A stretch of 64,000 nucleotides of DNA from an uncultured Salinimicrobium sp. (GTDB taxonomy: Bacteria > Bacteroidota > Bacteroidia > Flavobacteriales > Flavobacteriaceae). Below the pieces are notes generated by a model, which did not search any database, was not told the DNA's origin, and was given only the letters and a program-made list of their open reading frames with translations. Positions 63,947 through 64,000 of this stretch are shown here, in pieces; within the stretch, counting starts at the first letter, position 1; each line of letters opens with the position of its first letter. A program made the position numbers and the translations under genes. Where the stretch lies: NCBI GenBank assembly GCA_946887075.1, contig CAMPKA010000017.1:3379-67378 (forward strand). The letters run 5' to 3'.

Positions 63947-64000
63947 ATGAACCCTTATCTGCAAATAGCAAGAGAACATCTTACTACTGAGGAGCTTGAA
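63947..64000 (+). CDS. Partial CDS at the window edge
   Basis: An ATG (in TATAAATGAAC) opens a frame with 18 codons (MNPYLQIAREH...) that runs off the window. No family can be assigned from this part. The previous gene ends 70 bp upstream on the same strand. Confidence 0.5.
   Translation, partial: MNPYLQIAREHLTTEELE

Overview
The window reads as chromosomal DNA of a member of the Bacteroidota, most likely a marine-type Flavobacteriaceae. The evidence is: repeated promoters of the TTG-N17-20-TAnnTTTG type instead of the E. coli type; little Shine-Dalgarno sequence; many outer-surface lipoproteins; a bacillithiol deacetylase (bshB1); menaquinone genes; a small bacterial SRP RNA; and flavobacterial versions of ABC-F, DUF4136 and quinol-type nitric oxide reductase genes. 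No genus is claimed.

From 1 to about 56.5 kb the DNA is dense core chromosome. In order it holds: tyrosine and one-carbon metabolism (fahA, glyA); a thioesterase with a glutamine cyclotransferase; the SRP RNA; an SDR and a transaldolase; an ABC-F factor; pheT; recG; an M1 peptidase; a glutamate-synthase-like flavoprotein; a UvrD-type helicase; a YrdC/Sua5 protein; an OmpA lipoprotein; a GT2 glycosyltransferase; holA; a menaquinone run (menA, menC, menE with a metallo-hydrolase and a CPBP protease between them); an acyl-CoA carboxylase beta subunit with a second M1 peptidase; ettA; hutG-hutI with a GNAT enzyme; a PLP sulfur-amino-acid enzyme with bshB1; and tRNA-His. After that come an M28 peptidase, then a CBS / half-size binding lipoprotein / unusual CDF transporter operon, and an App1-like phosphatase.

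From 50.5 to 56.5 kb lies a nitrogen block. It has a truncated haemoglobin, a small membrane protein, a quinol NO reductase and a RIC di-iron repair protein (NO detoxification). An Amt/P-II ammonium pair follows, with two matched palindromes upstream of its promoter.

From about 56.5 kb to the end the DNA is more AT-rich, has wider gaps and looks like an accessory (defence) island. It holds a decayed restriction endonuclease-helicase, a fused DUF262-DUF1524 (GmrSD-like) gene followed 2 nt later by a Mug/TDG-like DNA glycosylase, an overlapping HipA-like-kinase/DUF3037 pair on the other strand, and a YbjQ-domain/zinc-ribbon fusion. The DUF262-DUF1524 plus glycosylase pair is the best candidate here for an undescribed system. 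The HipA-like/DUF3037 pair is the second.
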